Part shown: in pieces, positions 24,102 through 34,979 of the stretch
How positions within the stretch are numbered: position 1 is the stretch's first letter
Layout of the letters: each line of letters opens with the position of its first letter
NCBI RefSeq assembly: GCF_030052815.1
Contig: NC_079495.1
Coordinates: forward strand, 31,777,967-31,841,966
DNA length: 64,000 nucleotides
Direction of reading: 5' to 3'
Origin: Hevea brasiliensis
Taxonomy: Eukaryota; Streptophyta; Magnoliopsida; Malpighiales; Euphorbiaceae
Position numbers and translations under genes: made by a program
The notes under the pieces: generated by a model
Told to the model about the DNA's origin: nothing
Database searches by the model: none
The model's input: only the letters and a program-made list of their open reading frames with translations

Positions 24102-26186
24102 ACCTAGGTTCAATAAATTTATTATGTATTAAAAAGTCAACAATTTGAGTGAATAGTAATACAAAGACACAAAGTATAATAACTAAATTGGTAGAGGAAA
24201 TTAAGGTATGAAATTTGTAATCCATGAAACATTCATGGATTACTTGGAATAGAAATAGTAATTCACCTAAATGGCTTAATGAACATTTAAGTTATGTGAG
24301 TATATAGTTAAGATTTATTTCCATTACTAGTAGGTCTAATAAAACATAAGTAATACCACTTGAATATAAAATGACATTAACCTAGATAGATTGTTGAGTA
24401 TAAATGGGGTGAGGTTTACATTAGGATTTATGTTTCTATTACAAATAAGATAATAACACCTTGTATGAGTTATGAATTCATATAAATATTGTAATGAATA
24501 AATGAATCACATGAAAATATGAATGGAACAATAGTTTTCTTTATAAGAGAAAGGAAAAATGTTTTGAGTACAATGGTATATGAACACCATTGTTGTGAAT
24601 TGTGATCAATATGAATGATGTAAGGAATGTATGAATATTATGATGAGTGTATAAATTATGAAATTTATCATGAAATAATAAAGTCATAAAATACAATATA
24701 TTAATATTTAATGATATTATGTGCCCTTGTATTGCCTAGACATGTGTGTTAGATTGGGTAGTTTGACATGCCAATAGGGTATTGTTTTAGCAGTACTGCG
24801 AAAGGCTTTATGCCTGTATTCATGGCTTTATGCCCGTATTCATGGCTTTTATGCCCGATTATGTGATATCATGGCTTTTTAGCCATACTGACTGCATACA
24901 TGGTTGACGTTCTGCGTCCCATGGTATGACGGCCCGAGGCACCGCAGTGTCCAGTGCCAACGACCCGTTATCCAGTTTAGTCAGCCTGTCATAGGTTACT
25001 TGGGCAGTGAAATTTATTGAAATAAGTTAAGAATATTAGTAATTAAAAATATTAGAAATTAAATAAATGAGTAAGATGACCTAAAATAAATTAGAATAGT
25101 TATTTCTTAGAAAGAATCGAAATGAACTGGACCGATATCAAAATTTACTTATTATGAAATAATCTGAGACAACCTAGCAAGTATAGAGAAAATGCTAAAA
25201 GATTAGCAAAGAAAATTATAACATAAATAAATATTGCAAATGTGACTTATATAATAATATAAGCATAAATTTATTATTTTTTATATCATTTTTCTTTGTA
25301 CATTATTACTGTACATTGGCGAAATAAACACTTTCAAAGAAGACTAAATTAGGATAAAACATATTAAATTTTAGAAACCGCATGCGAAGTATAAATAAAT
25401 CTTAATTATTTGAATTATGTTTTATTTCTATCTTTATTTGTATATTATTTCCTTGTTATATTATTGCACCACTAAGCAGTAATGCTTAGCGCGATGGAAT
25501 TATTTCCTTCGCACAGGTACTGAAGCTAGAACCCAATCGACGTTTGACTGGGAATTTTGGGAGTTTTGATCTGCAGAGCATTCAAGGTTGTCACCTCCTC
25601 AGCAATGCATGTAGATAGGGCTCACATTAAGCATATCATGTATTTTGTGTATGTTATTTATTTCTTATATTGTAATATAAATTAGCAAATTGTAATTAAT
25701 TTATATATCATGTAAATTAAGGATTTATTTAATTATTGCAAATGATGTAAATTAATGCAAATTTGAGAATTTTGCTATAAGAATGGAGCATGAATGAATT
25801 TGTACAAATGAGTATAGATTTGAATTACGTAATGATTTTTCAAATGATGATATGAGTATGGAAATGATTATGAAATTAAAATGTATGGATGAGATTTGAA
25901 ATATGAGAAAATTATGAGAATGATTGATGAGATAATTATGATTAGCATGGCTGAGATTTTTTTTATTTTAAAATATTGTTGAATTTCAAACAGGTGAATA
26001 TCGAAATACGCCAAACGATAATAAAATAGGGGAAACTCCACTGGTTTCTCCGTCGAAAAATAATTAATATTAAATTAAACGAGTTCAAAATTATAAAAAA
26101 AATAAAGTAAGATAAGTTAGGGTGCTTCAGCACCGATTATAGCATGCCTTGCTCGGCTACACTATAGTCGGCTGAGGGGTGTTACA
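24102..26186 (+). repeat. Gypsy A 5' LTR, second part
   Basis: Continues the LTR interrupted at 7692 and matches 29292-31410. It carries a run of short GGC...GCC inverted repeats at 24804-24886 and a 7-bp-stem hairpin at 25472-25489, and ends in GGGGTGTTACA at 26186. Compared with the 3' LTR it lacks one ~23-bp repeat unit near 24840 and a 12-bp duplication near 24150. It is otherwise intergenic-like with no gene. Confidence 0.9.
25472..25489 (+). other. Conserved LTR hairpin
   Basis: CTAAGCA-GTAA-TGCTTAG, a perfect 7-bp stem with a four-base loop, followed by GCGCGAT and ~20 bases later CGCACAGGTACTGAAG. The same arrangement recurs at 30695-30712, 54600-54617 and, imperfectly, 62408-62425. 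Confidence 0.7.
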
Positions 26187-26191
26187 TTTAT

Positions 26192-26203
26192 TGGTATCAG
26201 AGC
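26192..26203 (+). promoter_or_regulatory. Primer binding site of Gypsy A
   Basis: TGGTATCAGAGC, complementary to the 3' end of initiator tRNA-Met, five bases after the LTR end at 26186. It fixes the 5' LTR boundary and the + orientation. Confidence 0.9.
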
Positions 26204-26327
26204 GCAGTTTAGGCGTTCCTAGGCATAGATAGATGGAATAAGATTGTGTGCATAACATGCATTACATTCATATGAGTCGAGGTGACACTAATGCAGATCT
26301 ATTTTATTGGTTATTTTAGGTTAAGGT

Positions 26328-27206
26328 ATGGACTCAGAATTGCAGAGGGCAGTAGAAGAAGAAGTAGTAAGCCGTATCCCGACTGGGAGTGATATTGGAA
26401 ATCGGGGAGATCCTGCTTCACCAGTGCAAGAGGTGCCTGTACAACCCCAACATGGCTTGTTTGAGCAGATGACTGGATTCTTTCGACAGATGATTGGGGT
26501 TATTCCACCACTGTCTCAGCAGAAATCACCTCTAGGAAAAATTAGGAAGTATGGAGCTATAGATTTCAATGGTAGAAAGGAAGACGATTCTTCAGCGGCT
26601 GAGTATTTGTTAGAAAGGACTGAAAGAGTCCTGCAGTAGCTCCATTGCACACCAGAACAAAGTTTGGAGTGTGCAGTTTCATTGTTACAAGAAGCTGCAT
26701 ATCGGTGGTGGGATGTTGTAACCAAGGTAGTGCCACCAGATGACGTAACTTGGGAATTCTTTCTGATAGAGTTTAGAAAGAAATATATTAGCTATGTTCA
26801 TGAAGAGGAACAGAAGAGGAGTGGTGATCAGCAAAAGAGGAAATTTGGACAATCTAGTAATAAGAGGCCAAAAGAACAGTTAAGTCAGACATCTGATCAA
26901 AGTAGGAGATCTAGACCCAGGCCTATACCCAGAAGAGATCAACCAGAAACACTAGTAGTGAGTGCACTAAGACTAGTAAGAAAATGTGGCCATTGTAACA
27001 AGTGGCATAAAGATGAATGTAGGGGATTGACTGGAGCCTGTTATAGATGTGGGGCCATAGACCATCGACTGAAAGATTGTCCTAAGAGGAATTTACCACG
27101 GACCCAAACAGAGGTCATGGAAGGACCAAGTACAACAGTAACACCACTTCCAAATGTCACCCAAGCCAGAGAGGAGCAAGAAGCCCCAAATGTGAATTTG
27201 AGGTAA
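26328..27206 (+). pseudogene. Gypsy A gag, shortened, one in-frame stop
   Basis: Starts at ATG 26328 (MDSELQRAVEEE) and runs in one frame to 27206, about 292 codons. One TAG interrupts it at 26637-26639, where the Gypsy D copy has a Gln codon (VLNQLNYTPEQ). Visible parts are the capsid start (LGKIRKYGAIDFNGRKEDD), the AVSLLQEAAYRWWD motif, a basic linker and two zinc motifs at the C-terminus (CGHCNKWHKDEC and CYRCGAIDHRLKDC). Compared with Gypsy D it lacks roughly 90 residues after KKYISYVHEEE, including the EYEREF-type capsid motif, so the capsid is internally deleted. No pol follows. It sits alone between primer site and polypurine tract. Confidence 0.88.
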
Positions 27207-27380
27207 AGTATCTTTCCCTTATGATATGCCTAAATGTATAATGATAGATTCGAAAAGACTAAATAGTACCATATATATAAAAGAAGTAGACAGAGGGAGC
27301 AATAGAAAGGTAAAAGAATTATCTTAGATACCTACACCCAGTAAATTTCGAGGACGAAATTTATATTAGAGGGGAAGAGT
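27207..27380 (+). other. Gypsy A post-gag tail and polypurine tract
   Basis: Only ~174 bases separate the gag stop from the 3' LTR. They contain the AATTTCGAGGACGAAATTT motif usual at the 3' end of Tekay/Del-type elements and the purine run GAGGGGAAGAG at 27369-27379, which primes plus-strand DNA. Confidence 0.8.
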
Positions 27381-30300
27381 TGTAACACCCTCCTGTTCCG
27401 GTGACCAGTGTCGGTCCGGACAGCTAGAACGTCCGGAAAAATATTTAAACTAAAGTGAGGAACCATAATTAACTCAAATATTAATAATAAAAATTTAGGA
27501 AAAATTTTAGAAATAAAATACAACTAAGTTAAATGAGCCGGCGCCCAAGTCATGGGTAACCTAGTAGGAAGTTGCGGTTCTCGTAACTAGGAACCCTAGA
27601 CCTGGGGAAAAATTCATAAAATAAATTTTGGGACTCCAGAGAAGAGTCATTGAGGTTTCTATGGCATTAGAATGCCAAGAAAAGGTTTAGAAAAATTTTT
27701 CAATTGGTATAGACAATTTTGGCCCGTTAAGCCAAATGGAGGGCATTTTGGTCATTTCGTCTTCAGAGATGATTTTTTGCCGACTTGTCCAGTTAAGCAA
27801 ATAATTATTATGATCTAAAATAGGAATAAATATTGATGAAAAATAAATTAAAAATGAGTAGAGAAGAGAAGAAAAGAAAATGAAAGAAAATGCTAATTAT
27901 GACATCATATGATGTCATTTAAATTTCCTCCACCAATCACAATTTGTTAAACTCATTAAAAGAGATAAAAGAGACCAAAAAATTAAAAGACCAATCTGCA
28001 TCTTCAACCTTTGGGCAGCCAAAAACGTTGAGAGAGAGAGAGAGAGAGAGAGAAGAGGTTCCACCATTAAAGCTCCCTTAAGCTTCATTTCCCACTTCAA
28101 TTCACCTTAAAACCTTATCCTCCCTTCACTAAAAATTATACCCACACCAAGGAGAAGTATTTGGCAGCCAAGAAAGAGTAAGAAGTAAAGAAAAATTAAA
28201 GTCTTGGTTGGCTTGGATTTGAGCTACAAGAGGTTAGTGCCCTAAGCAATTTCTTTTCTTTCTTTAATCTTGTAAGCATGCTAAATCAAGTAGAAATTGT
28301 GTGAAATTAAAAGAAAAACTTGTGTAAATGAAATCTCTAAATTTGGCAGCCATGACAAAGTTTAAGGATTGTTGGTTTTGAATGAAATTAAGTGGCTTAA
28401 TTATGTTATTGATGAGTATAGATGATGGATAAAGTGATTTGGTATGGGTTTGGTGTGTGTATGCCATGAATTGGAAATTGGAGTTAGGGTTTGAGCATGA
28501 AATTGAGAGTTTGATCATGTAATGATGAAAGTGAGTTTTAATGGTCAATTAGTGACCATTTGGTTATTGGTAAATAAGAAATGAAGTGTGTTTAGTGATG
28601 GGATTTAGGTTTAGTGTGGCTGCCCTAGGTGACCTGCAGAATTGGACATGAGTCCAGCAGGTTTGGGCAGCCATAACTTGAATTGTAGAGGTTCAATTAG
28701 TGTTTGGACAATTGGATATGAAACTAGACACATAATGTCACAACTTTGGTGAAGAAACCATGCCCATAAGACCAAACCAAGTGGACCAAAAGCTTGCCCC
28801 AATCTAGGTGACCTGTAGTCTGTTTCTGCAGAATGACCAAATGAATAGTATTTGGTCATTTAGCCATAACTCAGTGTAGAATGGTCCAATTGACCTGAAA
28901 TTTTACCCACAACACGCTGAGATATAGACCAACAACTTTCATGAAGAAACCTAACCCAAATTATGACCAGAACCTATCCAACAAGTGAGTTGAAGTTACT
29001 GTTCACTGCACTGTAGATATGGTCAGTCCAGAAAAATTTCAATCCAACCAGTTGTGGTTTTTGACCATAACTTGAGCTGCAAAACTCCAAATGGAGTGAT
29101 TCAAAAAAAGAAATTCAACTAGAAAAAATGAGGAACAACTTTCATGTTGATCAGTTTGCCAAATTCCCACTGCAAAATTGACCAATGGAACCGTAAATAC
29201 AAGGCATGAAAACTGAAAATTCTGAAGCTTGGAAATGGTATTGGCAACCAATACCAACCAATTTTGAATGCAAAATGTGGTATCTTGGAGAACTTAGGTT
29301 CAATAAATTTATTATGTATTAAAAAGTCAACAATTTGAGTGAATAGTAATGTGAATAGTAATACAAAGACACAAAGTATAATAACTAAATTGGTAGAGGA
29401 AATTAAGGTATGAAATTTGTAATCCATGAAACATTCATGGATTACTTGGAATAGAAATATTAATTCACCTAAATGGCTTAATGAACATTTAAGTTATGTG
29501 AGTATATAGTTAAGATTTATTTCCATTTCTAGTAGGTCTAATAAAACATAAGTAATACCACTTGAATATAAAATGACATTAACCTAGATGGATTGTTGAG
29601 TATAAATGGGATGAGGTTTACATTAGGATTTATATTTCCATTACAAATAAGATAATAACACCTTGTATGAGTTATGAATTCATATAAATATTGTAATGAA
29701 TAAATGAATCACATAAAAATATGAATGGAACATTAGTTTTCTTTATAAGAGAAAGGAAAAATATTTTGAGTACAATGGTATATGAACACCATTGTTGTGA
29801 ATTGTGATCAATATGAATGATGTAAGGAATGTATGAATATTATGATGAGTGTATAAATTATGAAATTTATCATAAAATGATAAAGTCATAAAACACAATA
29901 TATTAATATTTAATGATATTATGTGCCCTTGTATTGCCTAGATATGTGTGTCAGATTGGATAGTTTGGCATGCCAATAGGGTATTATTTTAGCAGTACTG
30001 TGAAAGGCTTTATGCCTGTATTCATGGCTTTATGCCCGTGTTCATGGCTTTTATGCCCGTATTCATGGCTTTTATGCCTGATTATGTGATATCATGGCTT
30101 TTTAGCCATACTGACTGCATACATGGTTGACGTTCTGCGTCCCATGGTATGACGGCCCGAGGCACCGCGGTGTCCAGTGCCAACGACCCGTTATCCAGTT
30201 TAGTCAGCCTGTCATAGGTTACATGGGCAGTGAAATTTATTGAAATAAGTTAAGAATATTAGTAATTAAAAATATTAGAAATTAAATAAATGAGTAAGAT

Positions 30301-31410
30301 GACCTAAAATAAATTAGAATAGTTATTTCTTAGAAAGAATCGAAATGAACTGGACCGTTATCAAAATTTATTTATTATGAAATAATCTGAGACAACCTAG
30401 CAAGTATAGAGAAAATGCTAAAAGATTAGCAAAGAAAATTATAACATAAATAAATATTGCAAATGTGACTTATATATTAATATAAGCATAAATTTATTAT
30501 TTTTTATATCATTTTTCTTTGTACATTATTACTGTACATTGGCGAAATAAACACTTTCAAAGAAGACTAAATTAGGATAAAACATATTAAATTTTAGAAA
30601 CCGCATGTGAAGTATAAATAAATCTTAATTATATGAATTATGTTTTATTTCTATCTTTATTTGTATATTATTTCCTTGTTATATTATTGCACCACTAAGC
30701 AGTAATGCTTAGCGCGATGGAATTGTTTCCTTCGCGCAGGTACTGAAGCTAGAACCCAATCGACGTTTGACTGGGAATTTTGGGAGTTTTGATCTGCAGA
30801 GCGTTCAAGGTTGTCACCTCCTCAGCAATGCATGTAGATAGGGCTCACATTAAGCATATCATGTATTTTGTGTATGTTATTTATTTCTTATATTGTAATA
30901 TAAATTAGCAAATTGTAATTAATTTATATATCATGTAAATTAAGGATTTATTTAATTATTGCAAATGATGTAAATTAATGCAAATTTGAGAATTTTGCTA
31001 TAAGAATGGAGCATGAATGAATTTGTACAAATGAGTATAGATTTGAATTACGTAATGATTTTTCAAATGATGATATGAGTATGGAAATGATTATGAAATT
31101 AAAATGTATGGATGAGATTTGAAATATGAGAAAATTATGAGAATGATTGATGAGATAATTATGATTAGCATGGCTGAGATTTTTTTTATTTTAAAATATT
31201 GTTGAATTTCAAACAGGTGAATATCGAAATACGCCAAACGATAATAAAATAGGGGAAACTCCACTGGTTTCTCCGTCGAAAAATAATTAATATTAAATTA
31301 AACGAGTTCAAAATTATAAAAAAAAATAAAGTAAGATAAGTTAGGGTGCTTCAGCACCGATTATAGCATGCCTTGCTCCGCTACACTGTAGTCGGGTGAG
31401 GGGTGTTACA
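27381..31410 (+). repeat. Gypsy A 3' LTR, uninterrupted
   Basis: 4030 bp from TGTAACACCC to GGGGTGTTACA. It is the undisturbed copy of the LTR that the array split, with the empty site GGAGA at 29287-29291. It holds (GA)12 at 28030-28053, GGC...GCC mini-hairpins at about 30008-30110 and the conserved hairpin at 30695-30712. Confidence 0.92.
28030..28053. repeat. (GA)12 microsatellite in Gypsy A 3' LTR
   Basis: A 24-bp GA run, the counterpart of (GA)19 at 6403-6440. Confidence 0.95.
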
Positions 31411-31415
31411 ATAAT
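31411..31415. repeat. Target site duplication of Gypsy A, right copy
   Basis: ATAAT, matching 5749-5753. Confidence 0.85.
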
Positions 31416-31855
31416 TATTTACTTAACTGGACAAGTCGACCAAAAATCATCTCTGAAGACGAAATGACCAAAATGCCCTCTGTTTGGCTTAATAGACAAA
31501 AATTGTCTGTACCAGTTGAAAAGTCTTTCTAAGTATTTTCTTGGCATTCTATTGCCATAGAATGACTCTTATCTAGAGTCCCAAAAATTATTTTATGAAT
31601 TTTCTCCTGGGTCTAGGGCTCCTTGTTGCGAGAATCACAACTTCCCACTGACTTACCCATCGCTAGGGCACCGGTTCATTTAACTTAGTTGTATTTTATT
31701 TCTAAAAATTTTCCTAAATTTTTCTTATTAATATTTGAGTTAATTATGGTTCCTCACTTTATTTTAAATATTTTTCTAGACGTTCTAGCTGTCCAGACCG
31801 ACACTAGTCACTGGAATAGTAGAATGCACGGAATTGCTACAGTGAGGGTGTTACA
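31416..31855 (-). repeat. Minus-strand Gypsy LTR fragment I, right part
   Basis: Continues the LTR fragment interrupted at 5753. It ends GTGAGGGTGTTACA at 31855, the LTR start in its own orientation. It includes the TTAACTGGACAAGTCGACC and GCCCTCTGTTTGGCTTAA blocks that are the complement of Gypsy A 6110-6180. It looks older than Gypsy A. Confidence 0.78.
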
Positions 31856-33995
31856 GAATGGCATGATGCTATAAGTAGTACTGCTATTAGAATCCTGCTG
31901 GCATGCCAACCTATCCAAACCAATCACACTATGACTACTAAGACATATTATAATTTTAAATATGAAATTCTTTGCAATTGAAGTTTAATAGTTACTATTC
32001 ACCCATTAGTCAACTAAAATGTTGACTTTTTCATAGACAATAGATATATTAGTCCTAATATCACCAATATATCACATTTTGTATTCTAAAATTTTTGGCA
32101 TTGGTTGCCAATACCATTTCAAACCTTATTATTTGTTACTTAAAATTTTCAGATTTCATGCCTTAAGTTTGCTGTTCCATTGGTCATTGCTACAGTGGAA
32201 ATTTGACAAACTTATTTTCATGAAAGTTGTTCCTTTATGTGTCTTATTTAATTCCCTTTTTGAATCACTCCATTTGGAGTTTTCTAGCTCAAGATATGCT
32301 AATTTTAGCAAGGCTGGCCGGATTGGTATCTACCCAGAATTTCTGGGCAGAATCCCATTCTGGCAGCTTTGATACCCTGACTTTAGTTAGCAATTCAGAT
32401 GGGTTATGATCAGAATTTGGTTTGGTATTCTTCATGAAAGTTGTTCTAAATTGTCTAAGCTTTCCATTGATATATATTTCAGGTCAATTGGACTTTTCTA
32501 CACTGAGTTATGACTAAATGAACAAACACTATTTGTTTGGTCATTTTGCCCAAGGCAGAATGTGTGTTACTTGGATTAGATCAATTTTTAGGTCACCCTA
32601 AGTTAGTTTTTTGGGTATGGTTTCTTAACCAAAAATATTAAATTATGTGTCTAATTTCACCTCCAATTGGCCTTGCACTAATTGGAGTGACATAGCTTGA
32701 GTTATAATGCCAAGAGCACACTGGACTCAAAGGGCCTAGAACGCACTCGTGAGGCAACCTAACCTTTGCCTTAGTTAATGTCACAATTGACTCCAAATTT
32801 AGTTCAAAATACACCAAATGGTCATTAATTAACCATTAAAATATCAATTTGTGCTCAATTTCATTAACCCCCAATTTGCCCAAAACCCTAAGTTCTCAAA
32901 TCCTCAATTCTTCTATTAACTTACAATTCAAGGTGCTAAGTGTTGAATTCAGATCAAGGGCAGCTTATATACTCATTTAAATCAAAGAAAGTCATCAAAG
33001 CCCTAACCTATCTATGGCTGCCAAAAATATAGAGTGTGCATATCAATGGTTTTCATTTCAATTTCTTATAATTTTCAACTTAATTCAACTTCCTAGACAT
33101 GAATTTAAAGAAAGATAAAGATATTGGACACTAACCTCTTCGGAGCTCCAACTTGAGTTTGTTAATCTTTAAAATTTCTCCTTCAAATTGTTGCCTAGAG
33201 ATGGTTTAGGTGTGAGGAAGAGGTTTAGCAAAGAAAATTTAAAAATTTATGGTGATTTATTAAGAAATTTTAGTGAAAAGTTTAATCAATAATGGTGAGA
33301 GGAGTGAGAGAGAGAATTGGCTGAAGGAGGAAGACAAGGAGCAAAATTTGTTTTCTCAATTTAACTCATTTTTATCTCTTTTAATTGGGTTGATAAGTAT
33401 GTGTCACAATATGATTGGGTGGAGGCATTTTAATGACATAATAGTGATGTCATAAATCCCATTTTAATTCATTTTCTTTTCTTTTCTTTTCTATTCATTT
33501 TCAATTTAATTTTCATCACTTTTTATTCATATTTTATGTCATATAATTTATTTACTTAACTGGACAAGTTGGTCAAAAATCATATATGAAGGCGAACTGA
33601 ACAAAATATCCTTCGTTTTGCTTAACGGACTAAAATTGTTTGTACCAATTGAATAAATTCTCTAAGCATTTTCTTGGCATTATAATGTCATCGAAACCTC
33701 AATGACTCTTCTTTAGAGTCCAAAAATTATTTCACGGAATTTCTCGTGGGTTTAGGACTATTAGCTGTGAAGACAGCAACTTCCCGTTAGGTCACCCATC
33801 CAAGGGCATCGGCTCATTTAACTTCATTGTATTTTATTTTTAAAATTTTTTTCCTTAATTTTTCTTACAATTATTTGAGTTATTTATGACTCCTCACTCT
33901 AGTCTAAATATAGTTCCAGATATTCTAGCTATCCGAACCAACACTGGTCAATGAAACAGTAGAATGTACGGACTTGCTAAAGTGAGGGTGTTATA
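31856..33995 (-). repeat. Minus-strand Gypsy LTR fragment II
   Basis: About 2.1 kb aligning in reverse with the first two-thirds of the Gypsy D LTR (59923 to about 62055). It ends GTGAGGGTGTTATA at 33995, a decayed LTR start. Its far end, at the GAATGGCATGATGC junction, is truncated within the LTR. The sequence at 33070-33995 is a diverged second copy of fragment I. Short frames such as those near 32079-32409 show no domain. The right border abuts Athila-like pol directly, so its insertion or a deletion removed the rest of that pol. Confidence 0.75.
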
Positions 33996-34979
33996 GATAA
34001 CATGAATAAGACTTGCCCACTTGCTATCTGAAATAGGATAGATAACCCCTGTATCAAGGAGCTTTAGTATCTCCTTCTTTACCACATCCATCATAGGCAG
34101 ATTTAACCTCCTTTGTGTCTCCCTTATTGGTTTCGTACCTCTTTAATTAAGATACAATACATACATATGGCTGGACTTATTCCTTTAATATCCACCAATG
34201 TCCAATCAATTGCTGTCTTATGCTCCTTGAACAGTTTGATAAGTTTCTCTCCTTGCAATGGAGTTAGATTATTTGCAATGATGATTGGTAATGTTTCTTC
34301 ATCACTCAAGAAAATATACTTCAAGTGATTAGGTAAAGGCTTTCATTCCAGCTTGGGAGCCTATTTAATAGAATGCGAAAGCTTTGTGTGAGACATATAC
34401 AAATCAATGTTAGCAACATCATACCTGCCATGTTATGGGGGTAACACATTCAGCTCCTTAACCATCTCTTCAAGTTTATCTCCCAATGAGATCTCTTGTG
34501 CAACTGTGGCATCTCCATCATTCAAATTATAGCTAATAACTACATTCAACTTATCATCTCTAATTAGCTGAAAAGCTTTCAACACCAAAGGTTTAATAAC
34601 ATCCAAACTACAAATAGAATGCACATTAGTAGGATATCTCATGGCTTTAAAAATATTAAAATGCATAATGTCACCATCAAATTGTATAGAGAGAGTACCA
34701 TCATGAACATCTATTTTAGTTTTAGAAGATTTTAAGAATGGTCTTCCTAAAAATATAGGTGCAGTATTAGGAGAATTATCATCCTTCATATCCAAAATGT
34801 AAAATCAGCAGGGAAAACTAATTCATTGACTTGAACCAAAACATCCTCAATTACCCCATCAGGACATGTATTAGATCTATTAGCTAGCTGTATGATAACA
34901 CTAGTTTCTTTGAAGCAAAAATGGATATGAGCATGACATTAATAGATGCTCCTAAATCTAACAAGCCCTCTCAAATCTA
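33996..34979 (-). pseudogene. Athila-like pol: protease second half and start of RT
   Basis: On the minus strand it begins with the retropepsin active-site region (LDLGAS) near 34945-34962. Then come NELVFPADF, FLGRPFLKSSKTKIDVHDGTL (frame 34433-34795) and the linker ETLPIIIANNLTPLQGEKL with KTAIDWTLVDIKGISPAICM (34124-34324). After these comes the first RT motif VKKEILKLLDTGVIYPISDSKW, near 34000-34080. Frameshifts and stops separate these blocks. RT catalytic motifs, RNase H and integrase are missing because the sequence ends at fragment II (33995). The DLGAS motif and the TLVDIKGISP linker are typical of Athila-type elements. Confidence 0.82.
34975..34979. repeat. Target site duplication of the Copia element, left copy
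   Basis: ATCTA before the LTR start TGTTAGTAG at 34980; the matching copy is 44982-44986. Confidence 0.92.

Larger units (their letters stand above)
5754..31410 (+). mobile_element. Gypsy A: gag-only LTR retrotransposon (Tekay/Del-like LTRs)
   Basis: A + strand element bounded by ATAAT duplications. Its 5' LTR is 5754-7692 plus 24102-26186 (4024 bp in total), interrupted by a nested array. A tRNA-Met type primer site lies at 26192, gag at 26328-27206, a polypurine tract at 27369-27380 and the 3' LTR at 27381-31410 (4030 bp). Without the nested array the element is about 9.25 kb, of which only ~1.2 kb is internal. No protease, RT, RNase H or integrase is present. This layout fits the non-autonomous TR-GAG class described in plants, which must borrow enzymes from related elements. 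By eye the two LTRs are very similar, which suggests a fairly recent insertion. Confidence 0.88.

Noticed and set aside
25472..25530. Possible hammerhead ribozyme as in plant retrozymes
   Set aside because: The hairpin region lacks the conserved CTGATGA and GAAA core arranged around three stems, and the elements are far larger than retrozymes.
26192..26203. tRNA-like matches (TGGTATCAGAGC and similar)
   Set aside because: These are primer binding sites beside LTR ends, only ~12 bases complementary to tRNA, not tRNA genes.
32079..32409. Overlapping frames of 60-97 codons in fragment II
   Set aside because: The region aligns in reverse with Gypsy LTR sequence, and the frames are not kept in other copies.
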